DNA of 49,229 nt. Source: Mycoplasmatota bacterium (lineage in GTDB: Bacteria; Bacillota_I; Bacilli_A; Izemoplasmatales; Hujiaoplasmataceae). The notes below the pieces were generated by a model. The model saw only the letters and a list, made by a program, of their open reading frames with translations, searched no databases and had not been told where the DNA came from. Below, piece after piece: positions 24,898 through 33,536 of the stretch (the stretch's first letter is position 1; every line of letters begins with the position of its first letter). A program made the position numbers and the translations under genes. The stretch spans positions 1 through 49,229 of the forward strand of contig JAQIBJ010000103.1 in NCBI GenBank assembly GCA_027859085.1. Reading direction: 5' to 3'.

Positions 24898-26292
24898 ATG
24901 GATGAAGCAAGAAATGATATACTCGGAAAAATGGATGTAAAAAAAGCATTAATTAAATTATCTATTCCTGCGACAATTGCCATGATTGTAACAGCCTTAT
25001 ACAACTTAGTGGATACTATATTTGTAGGACAAGGTTCAGGGGAAATTGCCATTGGTGCCTTATCAATTGCCAATCCAGTACAAATGATAGTGATGGCATT
25101 TGGGTTAATGATAGGTATTGGCGCTTCATCAGTTTTCTCAAGAGCATATGGTAGAGATGATAAAGAACACATGAGACGGGCGGTGAATACTGCTGTTTTC
25201 ATGGGCGTTGTTTTTTCTGTTATCATCGCAGTGATTGGTCTTATATTTTTAGATGAAATGTTATATTTCTTTGGTGCAACTGATGGAAATATTGGCTATG
25301 CTAGAGATTATCTTTTCTACATTTTAATCGGTTTAGTGCCTTTTTCGCTTTCAGTTATTTTTAATAACTTAGCAAGGGCAGAAGGAAGAGCAAAAATCGC
25401 AATGATATCAATGGTCATTGGGGCGGGTGTTAACATTATCTTAGACCCAATCTTTATCTTTGATTGGGGATTAGGCATGGGCGTTAAAGGTGCAGCAATT
25501 GCGACAGTCATTGCTAGAACAGCAGCTTTTATCTATGTGTTTATAGCATCAACATCTTCTAAATCAAAATTAAATATTAACTTAAAGAAAATCTATGAAG
25601 TAGATTTTAAAATGATGGGGGAAATTTCTTCTATTGGTTTTTCATCTTTTATAAGAAATGCATTGGGTGCGTTTTTAGTAATTCTGATTAATAATCTAAT
25701 TAAGTCCTATAGTCCAGGTGAACCAGAGATTTATATATCCATATTCGGTGTTGTTAATCGTTTAGTGATGTTTCTCTTGATGCCAGGATTTGGCTTAGTC
25801 CAAGGACTTCAGCCAATTGTTGGTTATAATTATGGAGCGAAACTTTACCAAAGATTATACACGGTCATTGGCTATACCGTGAAATTACTAAGTTACTATT
25901 TCTTAGGTGCTTTGGTGTTAACTATGATTTTTTCAAATCAATTATTTTCATTATTTAGTTCAGAAAAAGATTCGATATTGCTGAGTGAAGGTCCTACAGC
26001 TCTGAGAATTGTGGCGTTAGGATTTGTTGTGATTAGTTTTCAAGTTATCTTATCAAGCGTCTATCAAGCCATGGGGTATCCACTTCGTGCTTTCTTAGTG
26101 GCAGCGTCAAGACAATTTCTATTGTTTGTACCAATTGTTCTATTATTCACTTATTGGTTTGGTATATCAGGTATATGGTGGACATTTGTTGCATCAGACA
26201 TGATTGCTGGAATCATTTCTATTTTTGTTTTTAGATATGAAATGAGAGTTTTATATAAAAAGATTCCACAATCAATTCGAGAAGTCACTTAA
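24898..26292 (+). CDS. MATE-family multidrug/sodium antiporter
   Basis: A 464-residue membrane exporter with twelve segments in two six-segment bundles, the usual MATE size. Family landmarks are LSIPATIAMIVTALYNLVDT near the N-terminus (quoted: SIPATIAMIVTALYNLVD), FSRAYGRDD after segment 2, and NYGAKLYQR in the second half. It belongs to the NorM/DinF-like branch common in Firmicutes. The substrate is unknown. Lipoate ligase starts 12 bp downstream, so the two share a transcript. Confidence 0.93.
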   Translation: MDEARNDILGKMDVKKALIKLSIPATIAMIVTALYNLVDTIFVGQGSGEIAIGALSIANPVQMIVMAFGLMIGIGASSVFSRAYGRDDKEHMRRAVNTAVFMGVVFSVIIAVIGLIFLDEMLYFFGATDGNIGYARDYLFYILIGLVPFSLSVIFNNLARAEGRAKIAMISMVIGAGVNIILDPIFIFDWGLGMGVKGAAIATVIARTAAFIYVFIASTSSKSKLNINLKKIYEVDFKMMGEISSIGFSSFIRNALGAFLVILINNLIKSYSPGEPEIYISIFGVVNRLVMFLLMPGFGLVQGLQPIVGYNYGAKLYQRLYTVIGYTVKLLSYYFLGALVLTMIFSNQLFSLFSSEKDSILLSEGPTALRIVALGFVVISFQVILSSVYQAMGYPLRAFLVAASRQFLLFVPIVLLFTYWFGISGIWWTFVASDMIAGIISIFVFRYEMRVLYKKIPQSIREVT

Positions 26293-26304
26293 AGGAGTTT
26301 TTGA

Positions 26305-27171
26305 ATGGCAATTATTATCAGTAATACGACGGATATTCATTATAATTTAGCAACCGAAGAATATTTGCTTAGACATTTCGATTTAAAAGAAGATATTCTC
26401 TTTATTTGGTATGGATCAAATGCATTTGTATATGGAAGAAATCAAAATCCTTTTATTGAAATTAAACCAAGTTATTTAATAGATGATTCAATACCAAAGA
26501 TAAGAAGAGTGTCTGGTGGCGGAACAATTTATCAAGATGAAGAAACCATTAACATCTCTTATATAACAAATGATTATAAAAACAAAATCAATCATTATCA
26601 ATATTTCTTGCAACCTATTATAGATTTATTAAAATCTTATGGATTAAATGCTCTTTTTAAACCCAAGTCACATTTATTTATTGATGATAAAAAAATATCA
26701 GGCAATGCGCAAGCATTTATAAACAATCGATTGTTACATCATGGAACCTTGTTGTTTGATTCGAATTTAGAAATCATTAATGAGGCATTAATTATGTTTA
26801 GTCAAAAGGCCAAGGGACATCAAATTTTATCTAATAAACAACCGGTATTAAATTTGAAATCAGTGTTATCTATTGATAAAGAGACGTTTGTAAAACAATT
26901 GATTAAACAAATCTGTAAAGACAGAGAAATTATTATGGGAGAAGTCGTTCTTGATAAAGATAGAATCAATCAAATAAAAAAAGACAAATACTTGTCATGG
27001 GAGTGGAACTTTGGTAAGACACCGAAATTCAACATCCAAACAATGATTAATCATCAACTGGTTGATATATATATTGAAAATGGATTGATTAAGGACATTG
27101 ATTTAAATGACAAAGAAAAATGGATTGGTTTAAAATATAATTCGAAAGACTATTTTAAGCTGATAAAATAA
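26305..27171 (+). CDS. lplA: Lipoate-protein ligase A
   Basis: Attaches free lipoate to lipoyl domains through lipoyl-AMP. The 288-residue protein carries the family motifs VYGRNQNPF, RRVSGGGTIYQD (67-78) and the adenylate-contacting lysine K130 in KKISGNAQAF. It is shorter than the E. coli enzyme (about 338), and the C-terminal accessory domain appears small. AAGGAG precedes the ATG. It is convergent with the PDH operon, whose E2 subunit has one lipoyl domain that needs it. Confidence 0.93.
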   Translation: MAIIISNTTDIHYNLATEEYLLRHFDLKEDILFIWYGSNAFVYGRNQNPFIEIKPSYLIDDSIPKIRRVSGGGTIYQDEETINISYITNDYKNKINHYQYFLQPIIDLLKSYGLNALFKPKSHLFIDDKKISGNAQAFINNRLLHHGTLLFDSNLEIINEALIMFSQKAKGHQILSNKQPVLNLKSVLSIDKETFVKQLIKQICKDREIIMGEVVLDKDRINQIKKDKYLSWEWNFGKTPKFNIQTMINHQLVDIYIENGLIKDIDLNDKEKWIGLKYNSKDYFKLIK

Positions 27172-27174
27172 AGT

Positions 27175-27212
27175 AAAGAACCTAATCATTAAAAATGACT
27201 AGGTTCTTTTTT
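27175..27212 (+). terminator. Terminator of lplA, facing the PDH operon
   Basis: AAAGAACCTAATCATT-AAA-AATGACTAGGTTCTTT with a single mismatch, then more T. It is close to symmetric and may serve the convergent lpd gene as well. Confidence 0.9.
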
Positions 27213-27246
27213 CTATGACCATTTGGCCGTTATAAGAGAGAACATA

Positions 27247-28626
27247 TTAAATGTGTATCGGTTTATCAACGATACCCCAAGCAGCTTCGTTGAATATTTC
27301 TGACATGGTTGGATGTGGATGAACTGCGTTTGCAATTTCATCAGCGGTTCCTTCAAGTTTCATAGTCATGACAGCTTCACTGATTAAATCAGAGGCGTTA
27401 CTAGCGACAATATGAACACCTAATATTTCGTTGTATTTCTTAGATGCAATAATCTTAATGAATCCATCTGTTTCGTTTGCTGATAAAGCTCTACCATTTG
27501 CTTGTACAGGGAAAGTAGATGTTTTAAAGTCCAATTTTGCTTCTTTAGCTTCTTTTTCAGTATAGCCAATTTGAGCGATTTCAGGGAATGAATATATGGC
27601 AGAAGGCATTTGTTTGTAATTCATTGTTTCTTTTTCGCCTAATATATGGTTGATTGCAATAATGCCTTGATGTGATGCAACATGCGCCAACATCATTTTG
27701 CCATTCATATCACCGATTGCATAAACATTATCTAGAGATGTTTGCATGTAATCATTTATTTCAACAAAATTTCTTTCCGTTTTTAGATTTAATGATTCAT
27801 AACCTTTAAGATTGGCTTTCATACCAACCGATAACAATACTTTGTCTGCGTCAATGGTTTTTTCTTCGCCGGTTGATGTTTTGTATGTCACATTCTTGTC
27901 ACCGATTTTATTGACTGTTGCTTCTGTAAAAACATTAATCTTATCTTTTTTTATAATTTTTAAAATGGCATCTCTAACATCATCATCGACATTTAATAAT
28001 ATTTTATCTTCACGTTCGATAATCGTAACTTTAGTTCCGAAACTATTAAAAATAGTTGCGAACTCTAAACCAATAACGCCACCACCAATGACAACCAATT
28101 CTTTGGGAATTTCATCGATATCCAATAATTGTTTGCTGGTCATTACAAAACCACGATCATAGGCATTTTTTAAACCATCAATTGGTGGTAATATAGGTGA
28201 AGCTCCGGTTGAAAGAATGATGTTCTTTGTTTTGATTGTTTCATCATTAACAATGATTTCATATTTATTTTTGATTTCACCGAAACCTTCATATATATCT
28301 ACATTGTTTTTCTTCAGTAGCATTTTCACACCACCGGTTAAACGCCTAACAATGCGATCTTTTCTTTTAATAATTGCTTTCCAATTAGGTTTGATATCAT
28401 CTTTATTGGCAACATCAATCCCATAATCTTTAGCATGCATAAATTGAGTGTATACTTTAGCGCTTTTTAATAGTGATTTGGTTGGGATACATCCCCAGTT
28501 TAAACAAACACCACCGATTGCTTCTTTTTCGATAATAGCTGTTTTCAAACCTTTTTGTGCTGCTTTGATAGCAGCGACATAACCACCAGGTCCAGCGCCT
28601 AGTATAACGACATCATATGTACTCAT
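27247..28626 (-). CDS. pdhD: Dihydrolipoamide dehydrogenase (PDH E3)
   Basis: Reoxidises dihydrolipoamide, passing electrons through FAD to NAD+. The 459 residues have the FAD site VILGAGPGGYVAAIKA, the redox disulfide C41-C46 (GGVCLNWGCIPTKS), the NAD site VVIGGGVIGLEFA, and the catalytic H438-E443 pair in HPHPTMSE. There is no N-terminal lipoyl domain, unlike some Mycoplasma and clostridial E3 proteins. It is the last gene of the pdh operon, 14 bp after E2. Confidence 0.97.
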   Translation of the reverse strand: MSTYDVVILGAGPGGYVAAIKAAQKGLKTAIIEKEAIGGVCLNWGCIPTKSLLKSAKVYTQFMHAKDYGIDVANKDDIKPNWKAIIKRKDRIVRRLTGGVKMLLKKNNVDIYEGFGEIKNKYEIIVNDETIKTKNIILSTGASPILPPIDGLKNAYDRGFVMTSKQLLDIDEIPKELVVIGGGVIGLEFATIFNSFGTKVTIIEREDKILLNVDDDVRDAILKIIKKDKINVFTEATVNKIGDKNVTYKTSTGEEKTIDADKVLLSVGMKANLKGYESLNLKTERNFVEINDYMQTSLDNVYAIGDMNGKMMLAHVASHQGIIAINHILGEKETMNYKQMPSAIYSFPEIAQIGYTEKEAKEAKLDFKTSTFPVQANGRALSANETDGFIKIIASKKYNEILGVHIVASNASDLISEAVMTMKLEGTADEIANAVHPHPTMSEIFNEAAWGIVDKPIHI

Positions 28627-28640
28627 CGTATCATCCTTTC

Positions 28641-29975
28641 TTAGTTCATCAGTAATAGCAATGGGTCTTTTAAGTATTTTTTAAATGCTAACATTGCACG
28701 ACCACCATCAGCACCATCAATGATTCTATGATCAAATGTTAATGATAATGGTAAGATGTCTCTAATGACAATCTCATTATCTCTAACCACAGGTTTTTTA
28801 TCGATTTTACCAATTCCCAAAATAGCAACTTCAGGATGTTTGATAATTGGTGTTCCAGATATGGCATCAAATGCCCCAAAGTTTGTGATAGAAATTGTTC
28901 CTTTTTGTAAGTCGCTCAATTGAATTTTTCTATCTTTTGCTGATTTTGCAAGTTCTTCAACTCTATTAGCAATTCCAAATAAACTCATTTGATCAGCGTT
29001 TTTGATGTTCGGAACAATTAATCCATCTGGTGTATCAACAGCGATTCCAATGTTAATATCTTTACGATAAATGATTTCTTCATTGGCTTGATCAAATGAA
29101 CTGTTTAAAATCGGATAATCTTTAATTGCTCTTGTTAATGCTTTAATGATAAATGCCATATAAGTTAACTTAACATCTTCATTAGCGGCTTTTTCTTTAT
29201 GGTCATTTCTAAAGTTTACCAAATCAGTCACATCTAATTCATCAATTAAAGTTGTATGAGGAATGATTTGATTTGCAACTGTCATTGCTCTAACGACACT
29301 ACGACGTAGAGTAGAAATTTTTTCGCATTTGTCACCCTCATAAGTTTTAATTTCTGGTGCATCAATTTGCGCTGCTTTCATAGATGGTTTAGATGATTTA
29401 TCACTTTGTTTGTGATTTTCTATGTCTTCTTTTAGAACACGTCCGTGTTCTCCTGTTCCTTTGACTTGAAAAATATCAATGTCTAGGTCACTGGCCATTT
29501 TTCTTGCTACAGGTGTCGCGAGTATTTTTTCGCTTTTGCTTGATGATTTCTTAGTTTCTTGTGAAGATTCTATGACTTCATCAGAAGATTCTAATTTTCC
29601 AACAACGCCACCTTCGTCTTCGTCATCATCAGATGATGAATCTGTATCAGTATCTTTTTCTTTTTCCTCAGGTTCATCAGTAGAAGAAGTATCTGCTTTT
29701 TTCGAAGTTTCTTTTTCTTCGACGTCATCGTCACCTTCTTCACCCTCATCAATTGTTGCTAGTAAGTCACCAACTTCAATCATTTCACCCTCATCAGGAC
29801 CTAACTCAACAATGATGCCATCGACTGGAATAGGAATCTCAGCATTTACTTTGTCAGTTTCAACAATGACTAGAGTTTCCCCTTCTTTTATTTTGTCGCC
29901 TTTTTTATATTTCCATTCTAATATTTTACCTTCGTGAATTCCTTCACCAATATCTGCAAATTTAAAATTATACAT
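28641..29975 (-). CDS. pdhC: PDH E2, dihydrolipoamide acetyltransferase, with a very acidic linker
   Basis: The core of the PDH complex, moving acetyl groups to CoA. The 444 residues have one lipoyl domain (1-76) with lipoyl lysine K42 in ETDKVNAEI. A linker of about 75 residues (77-150) is almost all D, E, S, T and K. The E1/E3-binding domain is about 152-188 (ATPVARKMASDLDID), and the catalytic domain ends with H416 and D420 in DHRIIDGADGG. E2 linkers are normally Ala-Pro rich; the acidic Ser/Asp/Glu linker is unusual. AAGGAGG precedes the ATG. Confidence 0.97.
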   Translation of the reverse strand: MYNFKFADIGEGIHEGKILEWKYKKGDKIKEGETLVIVETDKVNAEIPIPVDGIIVELGPDEGEMIEVGDLLATIDEGEEGDDDVEEKETSKKADTSSTDEPEEKEKDTDTDSSSDDDEDEGGVVGKLESSDEVIESSQETKKSSSKSEKILATPVARKMASDLDIDIFQVKGTGEHGRVLKEDIENHKQSDKSSKPSMKAAQIDAPEIKTYEGDKCEKISTLRRSVVRAMTVANQIIPHTTLIDELDVTDLVNFRNDHKEKAANEDVKLTYMAFIIKALTRAIKDYPILNSSFDQANEEIIYRKDINIGIAVDTPDGLIVPNIKNADQMSLFGIANRVEELAKSAKDRKIQLSDLQKGTISITNFGAFDAISGTPIIKHPEVAILGIGKIDKKPVVRDNEIVIRDILPLSLTFDHRIIDGADGGRAMLAFKKYLKDPLLLLMN

Positions 29976-29987
29976 TATTTATCCTCC

Positions 29988-30965
29988 TTAAGCTTTTTGA
30001 GCCATGAGTTTTTTAACTTCATAGGCAATGCGTTCTGGTTTAATAATAAAATGTTCCTCACCTTTTGGAAGTGGAACTGTAACATCAAAACCAGTCAATC
30101 TTTTTGGTGCAGCTTCTAGATAGAAGAAAGCTTCTTCATTGATTCTAGATACGATTTCAGCTGCAGGTCCAAATGATTTAACTGCTTCATGAACAACCAA
30201 TACACGTCCTGTTTTTTTAACTGATTCAATAATGGTTTCTGTATCCATTGGCGATATAGTTCTTAAATCTATAATTTCAGCATCGACATCTTTAACTTGT
30301 TTCATTGCTTTTTCAACTTCTCTAACAAGCGCTCCCCAAGCAATGATTGTTAAATCTTTACCTTCTTTAACTATTCTTGCTTTTCCTATTTCAACTTCAT
30401 AAGGTTCATCAGGGATATCTTGTTTGAATGCTCGATAGATTCTCTTTGGCTCCATAATAATCACAGGATCTGGATCATTGATCGCAGCCATTGTTAATCC
30501 TTTTGCATCATATGGTGTTGAAGGAATCACAAGTTTTAATCCAGGTATGTGTGCATAAAGTGTTTCTAAACTTTCAGAATGGTGCTCTAACGCTCTTACG
30601 CCACCACCATACGGCATTCTAACAACCATCGGTAAATGATATTTTCCACGTGTACGGTTTCTAAATCTAGCGGCATGGGTCACGATTTGATTATAACCTG
30701 GCAAACTAAATCCAGAGAATTGCATTTCTACAACAGGTCTTAACCCATTAATGGCCATCCCAATTGCACTACCAACAATTGCTGCTTCAGCAATTGGTGT
30801 ATCAAAGACTCTTTTTTCTCCGTATTTTTTTTGTAAACCAGCAGTTGCTCTAAAGACACCGCCTTCAAAACCGACATCTTCACCATAAACAACGACTGAA
30901 TCATCTTTTTCCATTGATTGGTCAAGGGCGTCATTGATTGCTTGTAATATTGTTTTAACAGCCAT
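29988..30965 (-). CDS. pdhB: PDH E1 beta subunit
   Basis: Forms the thiamine-diphosphate site of pyruvate dehydrogenase with E1 alpha. The 325 residues show VVVYGEDVGFEGGVFRATAG with the activating glutamate, DTPIAEAAIVGSAIGMA, and the C-terminal transketolase part with AAEIVSRI. Its ATG overlaps the E1 alpha stop codon by one base (TAATG), giving tight coupling for a 1:1 ratio. Pyruvate rather than branched-chain substrate is inferred from operon form and similarity. Confidence 0.97.
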   Translation of the reverse strand: MAVKTILQAINDALDQSMEKDDSVVVYGEDVGFEGGVFRATAGLQKKYGEKRVFDTPIAEAAIVGSAIGMAINGLRPVVEMQFSGFSLPGYNQIVTHAARFRNRTRGKYHLPMVVRMPYGGGVRALEHHSESLETLYAHIPGLKLVIPSTPYDAKGLTMAAINDPDPVIIMEPKRIYRAFKQDIPDEPYEVEIGKARIVKEGKDLTIIAWGALVREVEKAMKQVKDVDAEIIDLRTISPMDTETIIESVKKTGRVLVVHEAVKSFGPAAEIVSRINEEAFFYLEAAPKRLTGFDVTVPLPKGEEHFIIKPERIAYEVKKLMAQKA

Positions 30966-32053
30966 TATTTTGCACCTTCCTCATCTAAATATTCTTGATA
31001 ATCTTCCATTTGTTTTGTAAGTTCTGGTGTCATTGTTTCATATGTATATTTGAAAATATCTCCTAAATCAACAAGGCCCATATCTTCCACTTCTTTAAAT
31101 GTGTTTAAAACTTCTTTTTTGCTTGATTCATGTAATTCTTTATCTTTTTTTTCTGACCAATATTTTTTATCAATCATATATTTTTTAAATCGTTTTAAAG
31201 GATCTTTTTCTTCCCATTCTTCAACTTCTGAATCTTCACGATAAAGTTTTGGGTTATCTGAAGTCGTGTGAGCGCCCATACGATATGTGACGGCTTCGAT
31301 TAAAGTAGGACCTTCACCTTTAGCCGCTCTTTCTCTAGCAGTTTGTGTCGCTAAAAACATAGCCAATGGATCATTACCATCAACTTGAATACCAGGTATT
31401 CCATAAGAAACTGCCTTTTGAGCCAATGTTTTTGAATTAATTGTTTTATGTCTTGGTGTAGATATAGCATATTGATTGTTTTGAATAATAACAATCATAG
31501 GCAAATCATAAGCAGAAGCAAAGTTCATACCTTCATGGAATTCACCATGTGATGTTCCACCATCGCCAATATAAACAATGGTGACTTCGCCAGTCTCTTT
31601 TAGCTTGCTGGCATATGCAAGTCCAGCTGCGTGAGATATTTGTGAACCAATGGGTACATTGACGGGTAATACGTTCACATTATCGTCATATCTTGAACCC
31701 CATTCATTTCCTAACCAATATAAAAAAGATTGTTTAAGGGTTACACCTTTATATAACATTGAATTTAGTTCTCTAAAAGCAAGTACCAACCAATCTTTAT
31801 CTTCCATTGCTGCGATAGAACCTAATTGTGCAGCTTCTTGACCATGGTTTGGTGCGTAAGTTAACATTCTTCCTTGTCTTTGGAACTGTACAGCTTTATC
31901 ATCAGCTATCCTACCTAAAACCATAGTTTTATACATTTTTAACAATGTCTCTTTTTTTATTTTAGGCACTAATTTATCATTAACGATTTTTCCATCTTTA
32001 TCCAAGATTTGTAACATTTCTTCTTTAAGGGGATCAAATTCTTCGAATAACAT
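30965..32053 (-). CDS. pdhA: PDH E1 alpha subunit
   Basis: Decarboxylates pyruvate with thiamine diphosphate. The TPP motif runs from YIGDGGTSHGEFHEGMNFA to IIQNNQYAIS, and the loop YRMGAHTTSDN matches the phosphorylatable-loop region of eukaryotic E1 alpha. The length is 362 residues from the ATG at 32053. An ATG two codons earlier (32059) is only three bases from AGGAGG, so the inner start is preferred. It is the first gene of the four-gene pdh operon. Confidence 0.96.
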   Translation of the reverse strand: MLFEEFDPLKEEMLQILDKDGKIVNDKLVPKIKKETLLKMYKTMVLGRIADDKAVQFQRQGRMLTYAPNHGQEAAQLGSIAAMEDKDWLVLAFRELNSMLYKGVTLKQSFLYWLGNEWGSRYDDNVNVLPVNVPIGSQISHAAGLAYASKLKETGEVTIVYIGDGGTSHGEFHEGMNFASAYDLPMIVIIQNNQYAISTPRHKTINSKTLAQKAVSYGIPGIQVDGNDPLAMFLATQTARERAAKGEGPTLIEAVTYRMGAHTTSDNPKLYREDSEVEEWEEKDPLKRFKKYMIDKKYWSEKKDKELHESSKKEVLNTFKEVEDMGLVDLGDIFKYTYETMTPELTKQMEDYQEYLDEEGAK

Positions 32054-32102
32054 ATACATAAACCTCCTATGTGTATTTTAGAACTTTTTGTTCTACATAT
32101 TC

Positions 32103-32131
32103 ATTATAAACTATTTGTTAGGTAAGTCTAA
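32103..32131 (-). promoter_or_regulatory. Promoter of the pdh operon
   Basis: Minus-strand TTAGAC (32126-32131), 17 bp, TATAAT (32103-32108). The short leader can form AGAAC-AAAAA-GTTCT. Confidence 0.75.
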
Positions 32132-32170
32132 CTGATATGCATTCAATACGAATGTATAGTAAACTATTTC

Positions 32171-32182
32171 TAATTCGAATTA
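32171..32182. promoter_or_regulatory. Palindrome between the pdh and M48 promoters
   Basis: TAATTCGAATTA is a perfect 12-bp palindrome upstream of both divergent promoters. It is an operator candidate with no known match. Confidence 0.4.
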
Positions 32183-32212
32183 ATTATAGAATATTTATTT
32201 TCAGTTTACTTA

Positions 32213-32221
32213 TGGTATACT
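32213..32221 (+). promoter_or_regulatory. Extended -10 promoter of the M48 protease gene
   Basis: TGGTATACT, with core TATACT at 32216-32221, lies about 30 bp before the start codon. The -35 is unclear. Confidence 0.5.
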
Positions 32222-32251
32222 ATAAATTAAGACATAAAAGGGGGATATATT

Positions 32252-33481
32252 ATGGAAGTAACGATTCAAATTTTAATTTACGGTTTATTATTACTAATGT
32301 TTGGGTTTGAGTTATGGTTATCAATCTTAAACTATAAGAATAGAAACGCTGAAATACCGGTTGTTGTTAAAGACGTTTATGAAGAAAGTGAATATAAAAA
32401 ATACCAAAGATATGCCATGACCAATTTTAAATTTGGTTTAATTATTAAAGGTGTTAATCTATTTGTCATTATTGTTTTATTAGCGACAGGTTTCTTTAAT
32501 TGGTTGGGAGGTTTTATCAATTCTGTTTATGAAGGCTATTATATGCAAATCTTAATGTTTTTGTTGTTTTATTACATCATCAATTTTGTTGTAGAAACGA
32601 TATTCTCTTACATAAGAACATTTAAGATTGAAGAATCTTATGGCTTTAATAAAATGACCAAAATAACTTTTATTAATGATAAAATTAAATCAATTATTCT
32701 AACACTTTTATTTGGCGGTGGAATAATCTACGGATTACTGGCATTACATAACAACACAGACTGGATGTTCTTTGTTTATGCATGGGCTGCTTTAACCCTT
32801 ATCATTATTATTGTAAATCTAATTTACACAAGTGTGATAGTGCCATTGTTTAATAAACTTAAACCTTTAGAAGACAGTGAATTAAAAACTAAAATCAATG
32901 AATTTGCTGAAAGCGTTGGTTATCAAATTGATAAAATTTCAGTGATGGATGCTTCAAAGAGATCTTCAAAGCTCAATGCATATTTTTCAGGTTTAGGAAA
33001 ATCCAAAAGAATTGTTTTATATGATACACTGATAGAAAAAATGAGTGATGAAGAAATAGTGGCTGTATTGGCTCATGAAATAGGCCATAATAAACACAAA
33101 CACATCATTTATAATCTTTTTCAAACAGTTGTTGTTTTAAGTGTCTATGTTTTGTTACTAACACTATTCTTTGAAGAAGCTATTTTTAGTGAGGCATTTG
33201 GATTTAGAGATTTGAATATTGGATTTAACTTGATTCTTTATTCTATTGTTTTGTCACCTGTTTTAACATTGATATCGATGGTCGGTTCATTTATTTCAAG
33301 AAGATTTGAATATCAAGCTGATTATTTTGTGAAAAAGAATTATGATGAAGAGAAGCTCATTTCAGCATTAAAAAAATTAGCAAGAGAAAATTATTCAAAC
33401 TTAACACCTCACCCGCTTTATGTGAAGTTAATGTATTCTCATCCACCAGTAGCGAGTCGAATAGAAGCACTAAAAAAATAA
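32252..33481 (+). CDS. M48-family membrane metalloprotease (Ste24-like)
   Basis: A 409-residue zinc protease with four or more membrane segments in the first half and others around residues 287-345. The zinc site is H275-E276-x-x-H279 (LAHEIGHNKHKH), with third ligand E353 in RRFEYQADYF; D357 completes the ExxxD pattern. The long N-terminal membrane region and the FEYQAD motif place it with the CAAX protease (Ste24/HtpX) group. In bacteria these act in membrane-protein quality control. The start has an AAGGGGG site. Confidence 0.93.
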   Translation: MEVTIQILIYGLLLLMFGFELWLSILNYKNRNAEIPVVVKDVYEESEYKKYQRYAMTNFKFGLIIKGVNLFVIIVLLATGFFNWLGGFINSVYEGYYMQILMFLLFYYIINFVVETIFSYIRTFKIEESYGFNKMTKITFINDKIKSIILTLLFGGGIIYGLLALHNNTDWMFFVYAWAALTLIIIIVNLIYTSVIVPLFNKLKPLEDSELKTKINEFAESVGYQIDKISVMDASKRSSKLNAYFSGLGKSKRIVLYDTLIEKMSDEEIVAVLAHEIGHNKHKHIIYNLFQTVVVLSVYVLLLTLFFEEAIFSEAFGFRDLNIGFNLILYSIVLSPVLTLISMVGSFISRRFEYQADYFVKKNYDEEKLISALKKLARENYSNLTPHPLYVKLMYSHPPVASRIEALKK

Positions 33482-33482
33482 T

Positions 33483-33516
33483 AAAAAAACCCCTCGTTAA
33501 TTGAACTTAACGAGGG
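33483..33516. terminator. Bidirectional terminator between M48 and cyuA
   Basis: CCCTCGTTAA-N6-TTAACGAGGG. On the minus strand it is followed by seven T, so it mainly serves the convergent desulfidase gene. Confidence 0.85.
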
Positions 33517-33536
33517 CTTTATTTGATTATTATATG

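Noticed and set aside
24717-25226. Minus-strand ORF of 169 codons
   Set aside because: It overlaps the MATE gene start and promoter, and its translation has no recognisable motif; the lysine/tyrosine-rich end comes from the AT-rich spacer.
29479-29937. Serine-rich plus-strand ORF of 152 codons
   Set aside because: It is the antisense shadow of the acidic E2 linker; GAA/GAT/TCA-type codons read as Ser/Phe on the other strand, and it has no ribosome site.
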